NCBI GenBank assembly: GCA_015066175.1
Contig: SVOW01000003.1
Coordinates: 124,001-188,000, forward strand
DNA from: Oscillospiraceae bacterium
Lineage (GTDB): Bacteria > Bacillota > Clostridia > Oscillospirales > Acutalibacteraceae
Direction: 5' to 3'
DNA length: 64,000 nt
Below are positions 1 through 8,685 of this stretch, piece by piece (the first letter of the stretch is position 1; every line of letters starts with the position of its first letter). A model generated the notes under the pieces. It saw only the letters and a list, made by a program, of their open reading frames with translations. It was not told the origin of the DNA and did no database searches. The position numbers and the translations under genes are program-made.

Positions 1-914
1 CTGATTATGCAGAAGAATCAGTTGATTACGACGGTGACGGTGTTGCTGATGAATTTTACACAGCAGAAGACGTAAACGATGACGGTTCATTCGATATTTT
101 CGATGCATATGCTGATACAGACGGCGACGGTGAACTTGATTACCACATTCAGGAAGAATTCATCGACATCGACGGTGACGGCATTGAAGATACATACGTT
201 GTTTCATACGATGAAGACGGCGACGGCGTGTTTGAAGCAGTTGACACTTACGACCTTACAGATGATGACGATTATGACTATGATGAAGAAGAAGAGGTAG
301 AATTTGACCCTTTTGATTCAGACGATGACGTCGTTTATGATGAAGACACAGAAAATTATGATCCTGAAGAGGAACATACAGGCGTCATCGGTGATCCCGA
401 AAAATCAATGGAAGAATGGGAATTCCAGGGCGACACAAACAGATGTGCTCTTTATGCTCAGAAGTTCGTTATCGAAGAAATCACAGGTCAGGAAATTGAT
501 ATTGAAGAAATGGCTGACATCGCAGAAGAAAACGGCTGGTTTACAGAAGAAGGCGGCACACCAGTATGCGATTTGGAAAAAATGGTTGAATACTACGGCG
601 TAGAATGCGAAGAAACATACGGCGACATCGACGAACTCGAAGAATGTCTTGCAGACGGTAAAGAAGTTATCGTTTCTGTTGACGCAGACGAAATCTGGTA
701 TGGCGATGACGATGAAGACGGAATGTATTCACCCTTTGACGGCGTAAACCATGCAGTTCAGGTTATCGGTATTGACTACTCAGATCCTGATAATCCGGTT
801 GTAATTCTTAATGACCCCGGTCATCCCAACGGATGCGGCTTGGAAGTTCCTCTCGATGTATTTGTTGATGCATGGGAAGACGGCGACAACCAGATGGTTA
901 TTTGTGAAGCATAA
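1..914 (+). CDS. Calcium-loop acidic protein with C39-like papain-fold domain (5' partial)
   Basis: The frame is open from base 3 and enters from the left, so the true start is outside; 303 residues are visible. The first 75 hold at least five DxDGDG-type loops, as in calcium-binding dockerin or thrombospondin type-3 repeats. A very acidic linker of D, E and Y follows. From about residue 140 the protein resembles C39-like cysteine peptidase domains: Cys148 in NRCALYAQ, His250 in NHAVQVIG and Asn/Asp270-271 in ILNDPG could form the triad. Proteolysis is inferred; such domains can also be inactive or only bind peptides. No secretion signal can be judged because the N-terminus is missing. It ends 24 bases before the next gene and appears to lead into the dynamin genes downstream, so it may be part of a membrane-remodelling operon. 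Confidence 0.65.
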   Translation, partial: DYAEESVDYDGDGVADEFYTAEDVNDDGSFDIFDAYADTDGDGELDYHIQEEFIDIDGDGIEDTYVVSYDEDGDGVFEAVDTYDLTDDDDYDYDEEEEVEFDPFDSDDDVVYDEDTENYDPEEEHTGVIGDPEKSMEEWEFQGDTNRCALYAQKFVIEEITGQEIDIEEMADIAEENGWFTEEGGTPVCDLEKMVEYYGVECEETYGDIDELEECLADGKEVIVSVDADEIWYGDDDEDGMYSPFDGVNHAVQVIGIDYSDPDNPVVILNDPGHPNGCGLEVPLDVFVDAWEDGDNQMVICEA

Positions 915-938
915 TCTGTAAATAAGGAGTAACTGAAA

Positions 939-1472
939 ATGGAAAGAAAAATTGAAACAAAGAAAATGCTCAAATCTCTTAAAAGAAACGAAGCTGTTTT
1001 AGGTGCAAAAATCCCTATGGGTTATTCATACGGTCTTCCTATCCTTCAGGTTTGCAATGATGTACCGTGCCTTGTAGTTCCTTTTGTGAAATACAAAATG
1101 ACAGGCCGCCCTGATAAAACTCTCATTTATCCTATCATCTGCACATTTACTATTGATGCTGTTAATGACAAAGTGGTTGGTTTTGAAGACCTCAGATATA
1201 ACAAGAAATTCAGAAAGGTTAACTTCAATGACCCTATCGGATATTTCAGACCTGAAAAATTAAAGAATGTAAATAAGGCTCAGTACAACGAAATGAGAGA
1301 CGAACTCTTCTATCTGTATGACAAAATGATTGATGCTCTCGCAGACGGTGCTGAATACAACGAAGCTGATGAAGCAAGAATGGGCGAACTTCTCAGCACA
1401 CTTGTAGAACCTTGTCTCTATCCCATTTACAAAGCTCTTGATGCAGGTTTCTACGCAACGTACCTTAAATAA
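939..1472 (+). CDS. Hypothetical protein, 177 residues
   Basis: I do not recognise a family. The start is the ATG after an AAGGAG ribosome site in the gap from the preceding gene. The product is soluble-looking, basic near its N-terminus (MERKIETKKMLKSLKRNE) and has no signal peptide or membrane segment. A central region rich in hydrophobic strands (PCLVVPFVKYKM, IYPIICTFTID) precedes a more helical, acidic C-terminus, which suggests a small alpha/beta domain. It lies between the C39-like gene and the first dynamin-like gene on the same strand, so it is probably co-transcribed with them and may be an accessory factor. A stem-loop follows its stop codon. Confidence 0.6.
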   Translation: MERKIETKKMLKSLKRNEAVLGAKIPMGYSYGLPILQVCNDVPCLVVPFVKYKMTGRPDKTLIYPIICTFTIDAVNDKVVGFEDLRYNKKFRKVNFNDPIGYFRPEKLKNVNKAQYNEMRDELFYLYDKMIDALADGAEYNEADEARMGELLSTLVEPCLYPIYKALDAGFYATYLK

Positions 1473-1480
1473 ATAACATG

Positions 1481-1526
1481 TTCCGGCACTCTTATCAGTG
1501 CGTACGGTTGGTAAGAGTGTCCGGAA
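1481..1526 (+). promoter_or_regulatory. Intra-operon stem-loop before the first dynamin gene
   Basis: TTCCGG-CACTCTTA on the left pairs with TAAGAGTG-t-CCGGAA on the right (one bulged T), giving about 14 base pairs around a 15-18 base loop. No U-tract follows, so it is not a classical terminator. It ends about 20 bases before the ATG at 1547 and could be an mRNA processing, stabilising or attenuation element. Confidence 0.5.
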
Positions 1527-1546
1527 AAGTAGGGAGAAATCAGATC

Positions 1547-3391
1547 ATGAATCCAAATGCAAAACCCGGTGTTCCCGAAGGCAGAAAGCCTGCAGGAAAA
1601 CCCGTTGAAAATAAAAAAACCGATAAACCAAAAGTTCAGAAACTGAGAATCAGCAGGGAAGCTATTGACACAATCAATGGTTTCAGCGAGATTTTCTGTA
1701 AATATGATATGAAGCCTGTGGCAAAGAAACTTGTCAACACTTATAAAAACGCTATGAAGGACAGATTCTCTGTTGCTGTTGTAGGTGAATTCAGCACAGG
1801 CAAAAGCACATTTATCAACAAAATGCTTGGCAGAAAACTTCTCCCGGTTTCAAATTTGCCGTCAACTGCGCTTATGACAAGAATCCGCTATAATGAACAA
1901 GAATCACTTATCGTGACAGATGAAAAAGGAAAAAAAGTCAAAACTCTTCCTCTTGAAACTGCATCATGGCGTGGTCTTACAGCGGAAAACTTCGATGGCA
2001 AAGATGCAAAAGGCACATTGTATGCAGGCGTAAATGATGAATGGCTGAGAATAAACAATGTTGAAATTATCGACACTCCCGGTGCAGGCGACCTTGAGCA
2101 GGAGCGTGTGCGTGTTATAGGTGATGCACTCAGAGGCTGTGACGGTGCAATTATCACAACAAGAGCAACAGGTGCTCTGAGTATGAGTGAAAAACTGTTC
2201 ATTGAACAGCGTCTTATTTCAAAGAGAACACCTTTCCTTATGCTTGTTGTTACAAAACTTGACCAGATTCCGCTCAGAGAAAGAGTGAAGATGCTGGATT
2301 ATATCACAAGAAAGCTCGATGCATGGGGAATGAATATTCCTGTTTATGTTCCTTATGAAGTTGAACTTACAGACAATAAATATGACCATATCATTGGTAT
2401 GGACAAGATTAAGGCACAGATTACAAAATGGGTGTGTAATCCTGAAAGAGCTGAACTTACAGAAGAATGGATTATGTCCAATGTGCTTGAAACTGTTCAG
2501 TCAGAAATCAACGCTCTTGAAGAACAGCTTATGCTTCAGAGAGAGGCTGACGAAAGCAAACGTCAGGAGCTTATCGATAAGAAAAAACAGCTTGTTTCTG
2601 ACGCAAAAGTTGAGTGGGAAAACTTAAGAATCAATTTCCTTGAAAGAGCAAACGATTGCACAAGGCTCATCTCCGAAAAAGGTGCAGAATATAAAATGGC
2701 TATTGCTGAAAGACTTCAGTATGAAGTTTCACGTAATAATGATTTGAAGAAATGGTGGACAAATGACTATCCTTACCGCCTGAAAATTGAGCTTACAAAT
2801 ATGTCAACTGCTGTTGAAAATGCAGTTATGAGAAGAATATCTGACGATGCAAGATGGTTCAATTCTTCTCTTGAAAAGCATTTCAAAACCCATGTTGTAT
2901 ATAACGACAATATGCGTATTATGGACAAATATCTTTTTAGTCAGGCTGATATCGGCGAACTGAACATGGAAGATATTACTAAAAAGCGTACTGTTGCAAA
3001 AGTGGGTACAACAGTTGTAACATTGACAGTTGCACTTGTTTTAGCTGCGTGTCATGTTACTCCGTTGATTGCAACGATGGGTGTCGGCACAGGCTCTGCA
3101 ATTTTCTCTGAAAAAATCTTCAATTCAAAAATAGAACAGCAGCGCACAATCGTTAAAGATGCAATAGCTGTTAATGTGCCCAAGATAATAGACCGTTCAA
3201 TGTCGCAGAGTGATGCACGTGTCAGATATATTTATTCTGACATAATCAAATCTGCCCTTGAAAAAGAAAAAGAATGGACAGATAAGCAAAAAGAGGCTAT
3301 TGAAAAATCTGTCAAGCCCTTGTCAGATGAAGGGCTGAAAAAGGCAAATGACCTTAAAAATGAATTAAAAGAAGCATTGATGAGACTCTGA
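1547..3391 (+). CDS. Dynamin-like GTPase with C-terminal membrane hairpin
   Basis: Bacterial dynamin-like large GTPase of 614 residues. The G motifs are in order: P-loop GEFSTGKS (80-87), switch threonine in LPSTALMTR, DTPGAGD (176-182) and TKLD (236-239). A long helical region follows (about 330-470), then a strongly hydrophobic stretch near residues 482-520 (VVTLTVALVLAACHV and beyond) that would act as membrane paddle or double-pass anchor. The start chosen is ATG 1547, preceded by GGGAGA; an upstream in-frame start at 1478 has no good ribosome site and would overlap the stem-loop. The first 30 residues are Pro/Lys rich and probably disordered. Members of this family tubulate, fuse or protect membranes. 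A second dynamin gene follows after 27 bases, suggesting a two-subunit machine as in other bacterial dynamin pairs. Confidence 0.85.
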   Translation: MNPNAKPGVPEGRKPAGKPVENKKTDKPKVQKLRISREAIDTINGFSEIFCKYDMKPVAKKLVNTYKNAMKDRFSVAVVGEFSTGKSTFINKMLGRKLLPVSNLPSTALMTRIRYNEQESLIVTDEKGKKVKTLPLETASWRGLTAENFDGKDAKGTLYAGVNDEWLRINNVEIIDTPGAGDLEQERVRVIGDALRGCDGAIITTRATGALSMSEKLFIEQRLISKRTPFLMLVVTKLDQIPLRERVKMLDYITRKLDAWGMNIPVYVPYEVELTDNKYDHIIGMDKIKAQITKWVCNPERAELTEEWIMSNVLETVQSEINALEEQLMLQREADESKRQELIDKKKQLVSDAKVEWENLRINFLERANDCTRLISEKGAEYKMAIAERLQYEVSRNNDLKKWWTNDYPYRLKIELTNMSTAVENAVMRRISDDARWFNSSLEKHFKTHVVYNDNMRIMDKYLFSQADIGELNMEDITKKRTVAKVGTTVVTLTVALVLAACHVTPLIATMGVGTGSAIFSEKIFNSKIEQQRTIVKDAIAVNVPKIIDRSMSQSDARVRYIYSDIIKSALEKEKEWTDKQKEAIEKSVKPLSDEGLKKANDLKNELKEALMRL

Positions 3392-3418
3392 TTCAGTGCT
3401 TAAAAGGACTAATTGTGA

Positions 3419-5227
3419 ATGGATGTAACTGAAAGAAAAAGCAAATCTTCACAAGTGAATAAATTAATGAGCATAGCCGAGGTAGACAAGCACATTGCGT
3501 TTATCGAGGCTGTGCTTAAAAAGTACTCATATGAAGAAGGGCAGTTGACTGCACTTCTTGAAAAAACAAAGAGAAAACAGCAGGATGATATTGTTAATAT
3601 GAGCATCATCGGCGAGTTTTCTTCAGGAAAAAGCAGTTTCATCAACGCACTGCTCCGCAGTGAATTGCTTTCTTCCTGCTCTTTGCAGGGCACAACAGTT
3701 GCAAATACGGTGATTGAATATGCTCCCTATTATGCAGTTGAGTTGACTGATAAAAACAGAAAGGTGAAAAGAATCTGCTTTGCAAATGAAAATCAGATGG
3801 TAGAAAAAATTGAAAGTTTCACCACCGATTCTGATTTTGCGCAGACTGTCCGCTCAGTTAAAATCTGCTTTCCTGCAAAGGCTATCAGAGGCAAAATAAG
3901 AATTATTGACACACCCGGCACAAACGCAACGGAATTGTGGCATGAGGATGTTACAAAAAATGCCATCAGAAGTCTTTCTGATGCTTCTGTTATTCTTATG
4001 GATGCTACAAGACCTTTCCCTGAAACAATCTGCAAATTTGTTTCAGATAACCTTACAAAGGTTTTGCCCCAGTGTGTTTTTGTTCTTACAAAATTTGATA
4101 TAATCGAAGAAAGTGAACGTGAAAAAACACTTGAATATTCAAGGCTTAAGGTGAAAGAAGTTTTCGGCATTGAAGATGCACTTATTCTGCCTTATTCGTC
4201 AATTTCCGTTCTTGAAAAACACAGCGATGATGACGGAATGTATAAAATGTCTGCACAGAGTGAGCAGAAGCTTTTCGATTTTATGATGAAGCAACGTGCT
4301 ACTGCACAGATTAAGAAAATCATGACATTTATTGATTTGTTGTATGAATCAACTGCAAACCATGTTAAAAAAGTTTCAGTTGAATACGGCAAAGAGTTGA
4401 ATGTGCTTATGCAGACAAACAGAGCCGACCTGCCTACATTTGCTTTGTATCAGAAAAAGCAAAGGATGAAAGATTTCAGACGTTGTGCGCAGGATGTGTA
4501 TGATATAGTTGATGAAAAAATTTATAAGATGAATTTTGACGCTTGTGAAAATTTAAGAATATATCTGACGTCAAAACGCAACGTATATGAGTTTAACGCT
4601 TATGTAAACGCAAATTTCCTTAATGCCTGCCATTCCTTTGCGGAAGAAATTATTGATGAAGCAAATAAAGAAACTTACACTATGCTCAGGCATATGACAG
4701 AGCAGTTGAATATTTTCTTTTCTAATTTTTCACACTCTTTCAAAGATGTGGGTGGCCTTGAAGTAAGGCAGGGAAATCTGCGTAATATCCTTTCTGCACC
4801 AAGAAAAATGCAGGTGGATTATAAAGATAAAATGGCGGAAGGTGCACAGCTGGTTAATGAATTGCAAAGAAGTTTTGTGGAAGCAAGGCTTGCTTCTGCA
4901 AGGAATAACGATAATATGTATTTCCTTGAGCAATACAGAAACAATGCTGAAATTATTCTCGCAAGATATGCAAAGAGTCTTTTTAACAGAGTGTGCTATG
5001 ATATCAAAGGCAAATTCAACACCTTTATCGATGTTTTTGCCAAAAAGATTGAAACGGAAATTGAAAGCTGCTGCAATGAATACAGCTTTACAATCAACGA
5101 TAAAATCAAAGCTCATAAAGAGGATATCAAAAGCAAAATCAACGATATAAACAAAGACCTGGGTGTACTGGAAGAAAAGAAATACACGTTGTCGCTTATT
5201 GAAAATCAGTTAGATATGTATACGTAA
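3419..5227 (+). CDS. Dynamin-like GTPase, second subunit
   Basis: Dynamin-family GTPase of 602 residues: P-loop GEFSSGKS (65-72), switch threonines in QGTTVANT, DTPG (164-167) and TKFD (224-227). The remaining 370 residues are mostly helical and lack an obvious transmembrane segment, unlike the partner upstream, so membrane contact may come from the other subunit. The start is ATG 3419 behind AAAAGGAC. The pair is clearly paralogous but diverged, with different lengths and C-termini, which fits the heteromeric tandem dynamins of bacteria. It is the last gene of the unit; a strong terminator follows its stop. The biological role (cell envelope repair, vesiculation, phage defence) cannot be read from the sequence. 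Confidence 0.85.
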   Translation: MDVTERKSKSSQVNKLMSIAEVDKHIAFIEAVLKKYSYEEGQLTALLEKTKRKQQDDIVNMSIIGEFSSGKSSFINALLRSELLSSCSLQGTTVANTVIEYAPYYAVELTDKNRKVKRICFANENQMVEKIESFTTDSDFAQTVRSVKICFPAKAIRGKIRIIDTPGTNATELWHEDVTKNAIRSLSDASVILMDATRPFPETICKFVSDNLTKVLPQCVFVLTKFDIIEESEREKTLEYSRLKVKEVFGIEDALILPYSSISVLEKHSDDDGMYKMSAQSEQKLFDFMMKQRATAQIKKIMTFIDLLYESTANHVKKVSVEYGKELNVLMQTNRADLPTFALYQKKQRMKDFRRCAQDVYDIVDEKIYKMNFDACENLRIYLTSKRNVYEFNAYVNANFLNACHSFAEEIIDEANKETYTMLRHMTEQLNIFFSNFSHSFKDVGGLEVRQGNLRNILSAPRKMQVDYKDKMAEGAQLVNELQRSFVEARLASARNNDNMYFLEQYRNNAEIILARYAKSLFNRVCYDIKGKFNTFIDVFAKKIETEIESCCNEYSFTINDKIKAHKEDIKSKINDINKDLGVLEEKKYTLSLIENQLDMYT

Positions 5228-5236
5228 AGCATTATT

Positions 5237-5268
5237 AAAAAGCACATTAGTTTAATGTGCTTTTTTCT
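5237..5268 (+). terminator. Rho-independent terminator after dynamin operon
   Basis: AGCACATTA (5241-5249) pairs perfectly with TAATGTGCT (5253-5261) around a 3-base loop, with an A-run before and TTTTTT after. It closes the dynamin transcription unit. Confidence 0.9.
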
Positions 5269-5298
5269 ATAATAAAAAATTTTTTCGATTGTTCTTGC

Positions 5299-5327
5299 TT
5301 GACAATTTCCTTTAAATGAAATACAAT
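5299..5327 (+). promoter_or_regulatory. Sigma-A promoter for zinc-ribbon gene
   Basis: TTGACA (5299-5304), 17-base spacer, TACAAT (5322-5327). It lies 35 bases upstream of the ATG at 5363. Confidence 0.8.
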
Positions 5328-5362
5328 ATTTACAATCTGAGAATGTGATTGAGGTGGATTTT

Positions 5363-7126
5363 ATGTTCTGTAAACATTGCGGTAAGCAAATTGATAATTC
5401 AGCAAATGCTTGTCCGTATTGCGGCACAGCAGTTACAAGACGAAATGTTGTGCCAAACGCACCTTCAAATATAAATAATGCCTCCGCGTATGAATCAGGC
5501 GGAGTAACACAGGCACAGCAATCTGCTGTAAACAACAGAAATGTGCCTCCTGCTGATAGTCAGACCAAAGGCAAAAAAGCTAAAAAGCAGGGCAAAAAAT
5601 CTCCTGCAAAAACTGCGAAAAAAATATTTATCGCAATAATTGCTCTGATTCTTGTTGCTGCAATCGGTGCTTCGGCTTTTGTTGTTTATAAAATCAAAAA
5701 GCAGAAAGACGAAGAAGCAGCCGCTGCAAAACTTACAGACATTCTTAAAGAAAGCACAACCAAACCTGTCATAGATATGTATTGTAAAGACTATGATTCA
5801 GACGGTACATATGAAGCATATGCAGTTGTAGGTCAGACATCTCCTGATAATCCTGACGATGCAAAAGACGATGCTGAATATTACGAAGCTGACATTTTCT
5901 ATGTAAGCGAAAAGAGAGTACAGCCCATCAAAGAAAATATCACAGGTAAATCAAACGGTCTTATTGAGGCTAATGACAGAATTTATATTTCTATTGAAAT
6001 TGAACGTGGCGAAGACGAAAGCTACTCATATATCTACACTGTTGAAGAAGAACAGCCTGCTGAATCTGAAGCATCAGGTAAACATTCTGAAGTACATCAG
6101 GAAGGTAAAGATATTTTTGCAAACGGTGAAGAAGGCTCAGTTATTGAAATTGAAATTCCTGAAGGCGTTGTTATTATCAGACCTCTCGATGAAATTCTTA
6201 AAATTGATAACATTGACTCAGCTGTAGTCGGGGATATAGTCGAATTCGGCTCTTATCCCCAGACGAAAGTTACTGACGAAGCAGTTTTGTCACAGCTTAA
6301 CAGTGCTTCTGCGCAGTGGGTATCATATGGCTATTATTCAGGCGATGAAACTGACGGCTCAATGTTAGCAGGCGATTGGATGCAGTATGCCGATGTTACA
6401 ATAGACGGCGAAAAATACCGCGGTGTTACTTTCTCTGAATACAGACCGGGATATACAACTTATCCTTCTTCAGCTGAAAATTCAAACCAGGATGATAACG
6501 GCTATGTTGCAGACAAAGTTTATTGGTTTAAATATGAGCCTCTGCAGTGGCGTGTTATTGACCCTGCAAAAGGTCTTATAGTCTGCGAAAATATAATTGA
6601 CTCACAGGCATATTCCGACACACTTTACAGAAGTGGTGCAAACGCAGAATGCTACAGTGACGAAGATTTAACTGCCTATGCAAGCGAATATGCAAACAGC
6701 TCAATCAGAAAATGGCTCAATGAAACATTTTTCACAACAGCATTTTCTGCAGATGAACAGGCAAAAATCGCCGAAACGGTCTGCACAAATAAATGTGTAA
6801 ACAATGAAAACTTCAATTCTGCCGACACTAAAGATAAAATTTTCCTTCTTTCTTACGAAGAAGTTACAGCCATCGAATATGGTTTTGCAGCAGGTGACGG
6901 TGCTGATGTTAACCGTGAAGCAGTCGGCACTGATTATGCAAGATGTCAGGGCTTGCGTGCAGAGCCTGAGCACAACGATGACACTGACGAAGCATGGTGG
7001 AGCCTTCGTACTTGTGATGGTGCAAGCGGTTATTCAATTGTTGTCAGCGATAAAGGCGATGCAAGCTTCAGCAAATTCACAAATATCACATATCAGGGCG
7101 TGCGTCCTGCATTGTGCATCAAATAA
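5363..7126 (+). CDS. Zinc-ribbon membrane-anchored protein with DUF6273-like domain
   Basis: Product of 587 residues. It opens with a zinc ribbon (CKHCG ... CPYCG), a low-complexity basic linker, and one transmembrane helix near residues 85-110 (IFIAIIALILVAAIG). A shared module follows, LKESTTKPVIDMY then DYDSDGTYEAYAVVG, which recurs in the protein at 17613. The C-terminal third has the look of DUF6273 (FGSYPQTKVTD, WFKYEPLQWRVID, ITYQGVRPALCIK), a domain common in Clostridia with no known function. ATG 5363 is chosen because GAGGTGG sits six bases upstream; a GTG at 5345 has no ribosome site. The ribbon would be cytoplasmic and the large domain extracellular. It forms its own unit with a promoter and a terminator. 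Confidence 0.75.
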   Translation: MFCKHCGKQIDNSANACPYCGTAVTRRNVVPNAPSNINNASAYESGGVTQAQQSAVNNRNVPPADSQTKGKKAKKQGKKSPAKTAKKIFIAIIALILVAAIGASAFVVYKIKKQKDEEAAAAKLTDILKESTTKPVIDMYCKDYDSDGTYEAYAVVGQTSPDNPDDAKDDAEYYEADIFYVSEKRVQPIKENITGKSNGLIEANDRIYISIEIERGEDESYSYIYTVEEEQPAESEASGKHSEVHQEGKDIFANGEEGSVIEIEIPEGVVIIRPLDEILKIDNIDSAVVGDIVEFGSYPQTKVTDEAVLSQLNSASAQWVSYGYYSGDETDGSMLAGDWMQYADVTIDGEKYRGVTFSEYRPGYTTYPSSAENSNQDDNGYVADKVYWFKYEPLQWRVIDPAKGLIVCENIIDSQAYSDTLYRSGANAECYSDEDLTAYASEYANSSIRKWLNETFFTTAFSADEQAKIAETVCTNKCVNNENFNSADTKDKIFLLSYEEVTAIEYGFAAGDGADVNREAVGTDYARCQGLRAEPEHNDDTDEAWWSLRTCDGASGYSIVVSDKGDASFSKFTNITYQGVRPALCIK

Positions 7127-7141
7127 GAAACAGTAAAATCT

Positions 7142-7178
7142 AAAGCACCGATACGTCGTATCGGTGCTTTGTTGTTTT
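7142..7178 (+). terminator. Terminator
   Basis: AAAGCACCGATAC pairs with GTATCGGTGCTTT across a tiny loop, followed by GTTGTTTT. It ends the zinc-ribbon gene; the convergent glycosidase gene stops just beyond, so it may work in both directions. Confidence 0.85.
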
Positions 7179-7201
7179 GATATAAAAACATGTGCGGACA
7201 A

Positions 7202-8674
7202 TCAGTCTTCAAAAACCACTTTAACAGTATGCTCGCCGATGCCTGAAACGATTTCAATATCACAAGCAGAGTCTGTTATGGGGATGATTTTTGTTTCGCC
7301 GTCAGCGATAATTTCTTTCACTTTTTTGTGAGCGAAAATAACTGTAGGCACATCATAATTTTTATTCTGATTATATGTAAGAACAAATTCGTTGTTTTTT
7401 CTGTCATGACAGAATTCTTTGATGTCGCCTGTAACTGCTTTCGGGTAAGGGCGTGAAAGTATGGTCATAACTTCTTCATCAAGCAGTTCTTTCCAGTACG
7501 CCCAATATGTAGCACTCCACTTGTATCTGTTGAACATGTCAATAAGATATTCAACGTGGGGGAACCATTCTGTGCCCTCTGAATGACCGCCCCATTCGCC
7601 AACAAGCACAGGATTCTGCATCCTTTCCTGCGTTACTCTGTGCTGACCGAAAATTGATTCAACTCTTGAATTTGATGCGTATTTATAAAGTGGAGTGTCA
7701 ACCATCAGGTCGTATCCATGAGGAGAGAAACACTGCTGAGGTTCTCTTTTGCCGTTGACTTCAATGGGCGTGTTAAGGCAGGGGATACCAAGGTTTGAAT
7801 AATATGAGTTTTCAATGAAAAGCACGCCTTTGTCAGTTGATTCTCTGATTTTCGAGGCGGTTTTATTGAGGAAAGGCATATATCTTTCAGTGTCAAATTT
7901 ATTGATGAGTTTTTCACCTGCACACACAATTGTGTGGAAAATGTCGCCTGTATAATGGTCAAGAACTTTAATCTTTTCTTTGCCGAGAGCATCTTTGAGG
8001 AGCTTGCATCTGCTGAGTCTTTTGTCAACAAGTGTCACACGTGCAAGTTTGCCGATAATTTTTCTGAAAACTTTACCGCCATCTTTACCGGGGAAAGGCT
8101 CGTTGAAAACGTCAAAACCGAAAAGAGCAGGATGGTCTTTGAATCTGTCTGCAACGTGTCCCCACATATCTGCAAAGCAATCAAGGAGTCCGTCGTTATC
8201 AATTTTCTTGTTAGTCCAGAAATTATCGAAAGCTCTGTGAACTGCTCTGCCCCAGAAATAACCTTCAGCCCACACGATTTTTGTTTTCTGGAATTTATAA
8301 GGACCTGCATCAATTGCCCAGTCAGGAGCACCGTCACCTGCACCTGTTTTGTTGCAGAACAAATCCTGATGCATATCAAGGTAAACATAAATGCCTTTTT
8401 CGTGGCAGCAGTCCATAATTTTCTCGATTGAGTTCAGATATTCCTCGTTGTATTTTCCTTTTTCAGGCTCAACAACAGACCATGTCATACCCAATCTGAT
8501 AATGTTGAAACCCAACTTTTTAAACTCATCGACCCAGAATAAATCTTTTGAAAACTCGTTAGCAACAAAACCGGGTATGTAATTTGTTTTGTCACAAACA
8601 TTCATACCGTTGAAAATTCTTTCTCTGCCATATGAATCAACGAATTTCATGCCCTGAACTTTAATTGTATCCAT
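7202..8674 (-). CDS. GH5 family glycoside hydrolase, endoglycoceramidase-like
   Basis: Glycosidase of 490 residues with a GH5 (clan A) layout. Glu192 in DVFNEPFPG is the expected acid/base and Glu360 in VLVGEWGG the nucleophile; RLGMTWSVVEP, VYLDMHQD and FSPHGYD match the endoglycoceramidase branch, which releases glycans from glycosphingolipids. Substrate is inferred. No signal peptide is visible, so it is probably cytoplasmic, unlike secreted relatives. The ATG is preceded by AAAGGAG. It lies 11 bases behind the sialidase-like gene and is surely co-transcribed with it, which fits stepwise breakdown of imported host sialylated glycolipids or glycans. Confidence 0.75.
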   Translation of the reverse strand: MDTIKVQGMKFVDSYGRERIFNGMNVCDKTNYIPGFVANEFSKDLFWVDEFKKLGFNIIRLGMTWSVVEPEKGKYNEEYLNSIEKIMDCCHEKGIYVYLDMHQDLFCNKTGAGDGAPDWAIDAGPYKFQKTKIVWAEGYFWGRAVHRAFDNFWTNKKIDNDGLLDCFADMWGHVADRFKDHPALFGFDVFNEPFPGKDGGKVFRKIIGKLARVTLVDKRLSRCKLLKDALGKEKIKVLDHYTGDIFHTIVCAGEKLINKFDTERYMPFLNKTASKIRESTDKGVLFIENSYYSNLGIPCLNTPIEVNGKREPQQCFSPHGYDLMVDTPLYKYASNSRVESIFGQHRVTQERMQNPVLVGEWGGHSEGTEWFPHVEYLIDMFNRYKWSATYWAYWKELLDEEVMTILSRPYPKAVTGDIKEFCHDRKNNEFVLTYNQNKNYDVPTVIFAHKKVKEIIADGETKIIPITDSACDIEIVSGIGEHTVKVVFED

Positions 8675-8685
8675 AGTTTTCTCCT

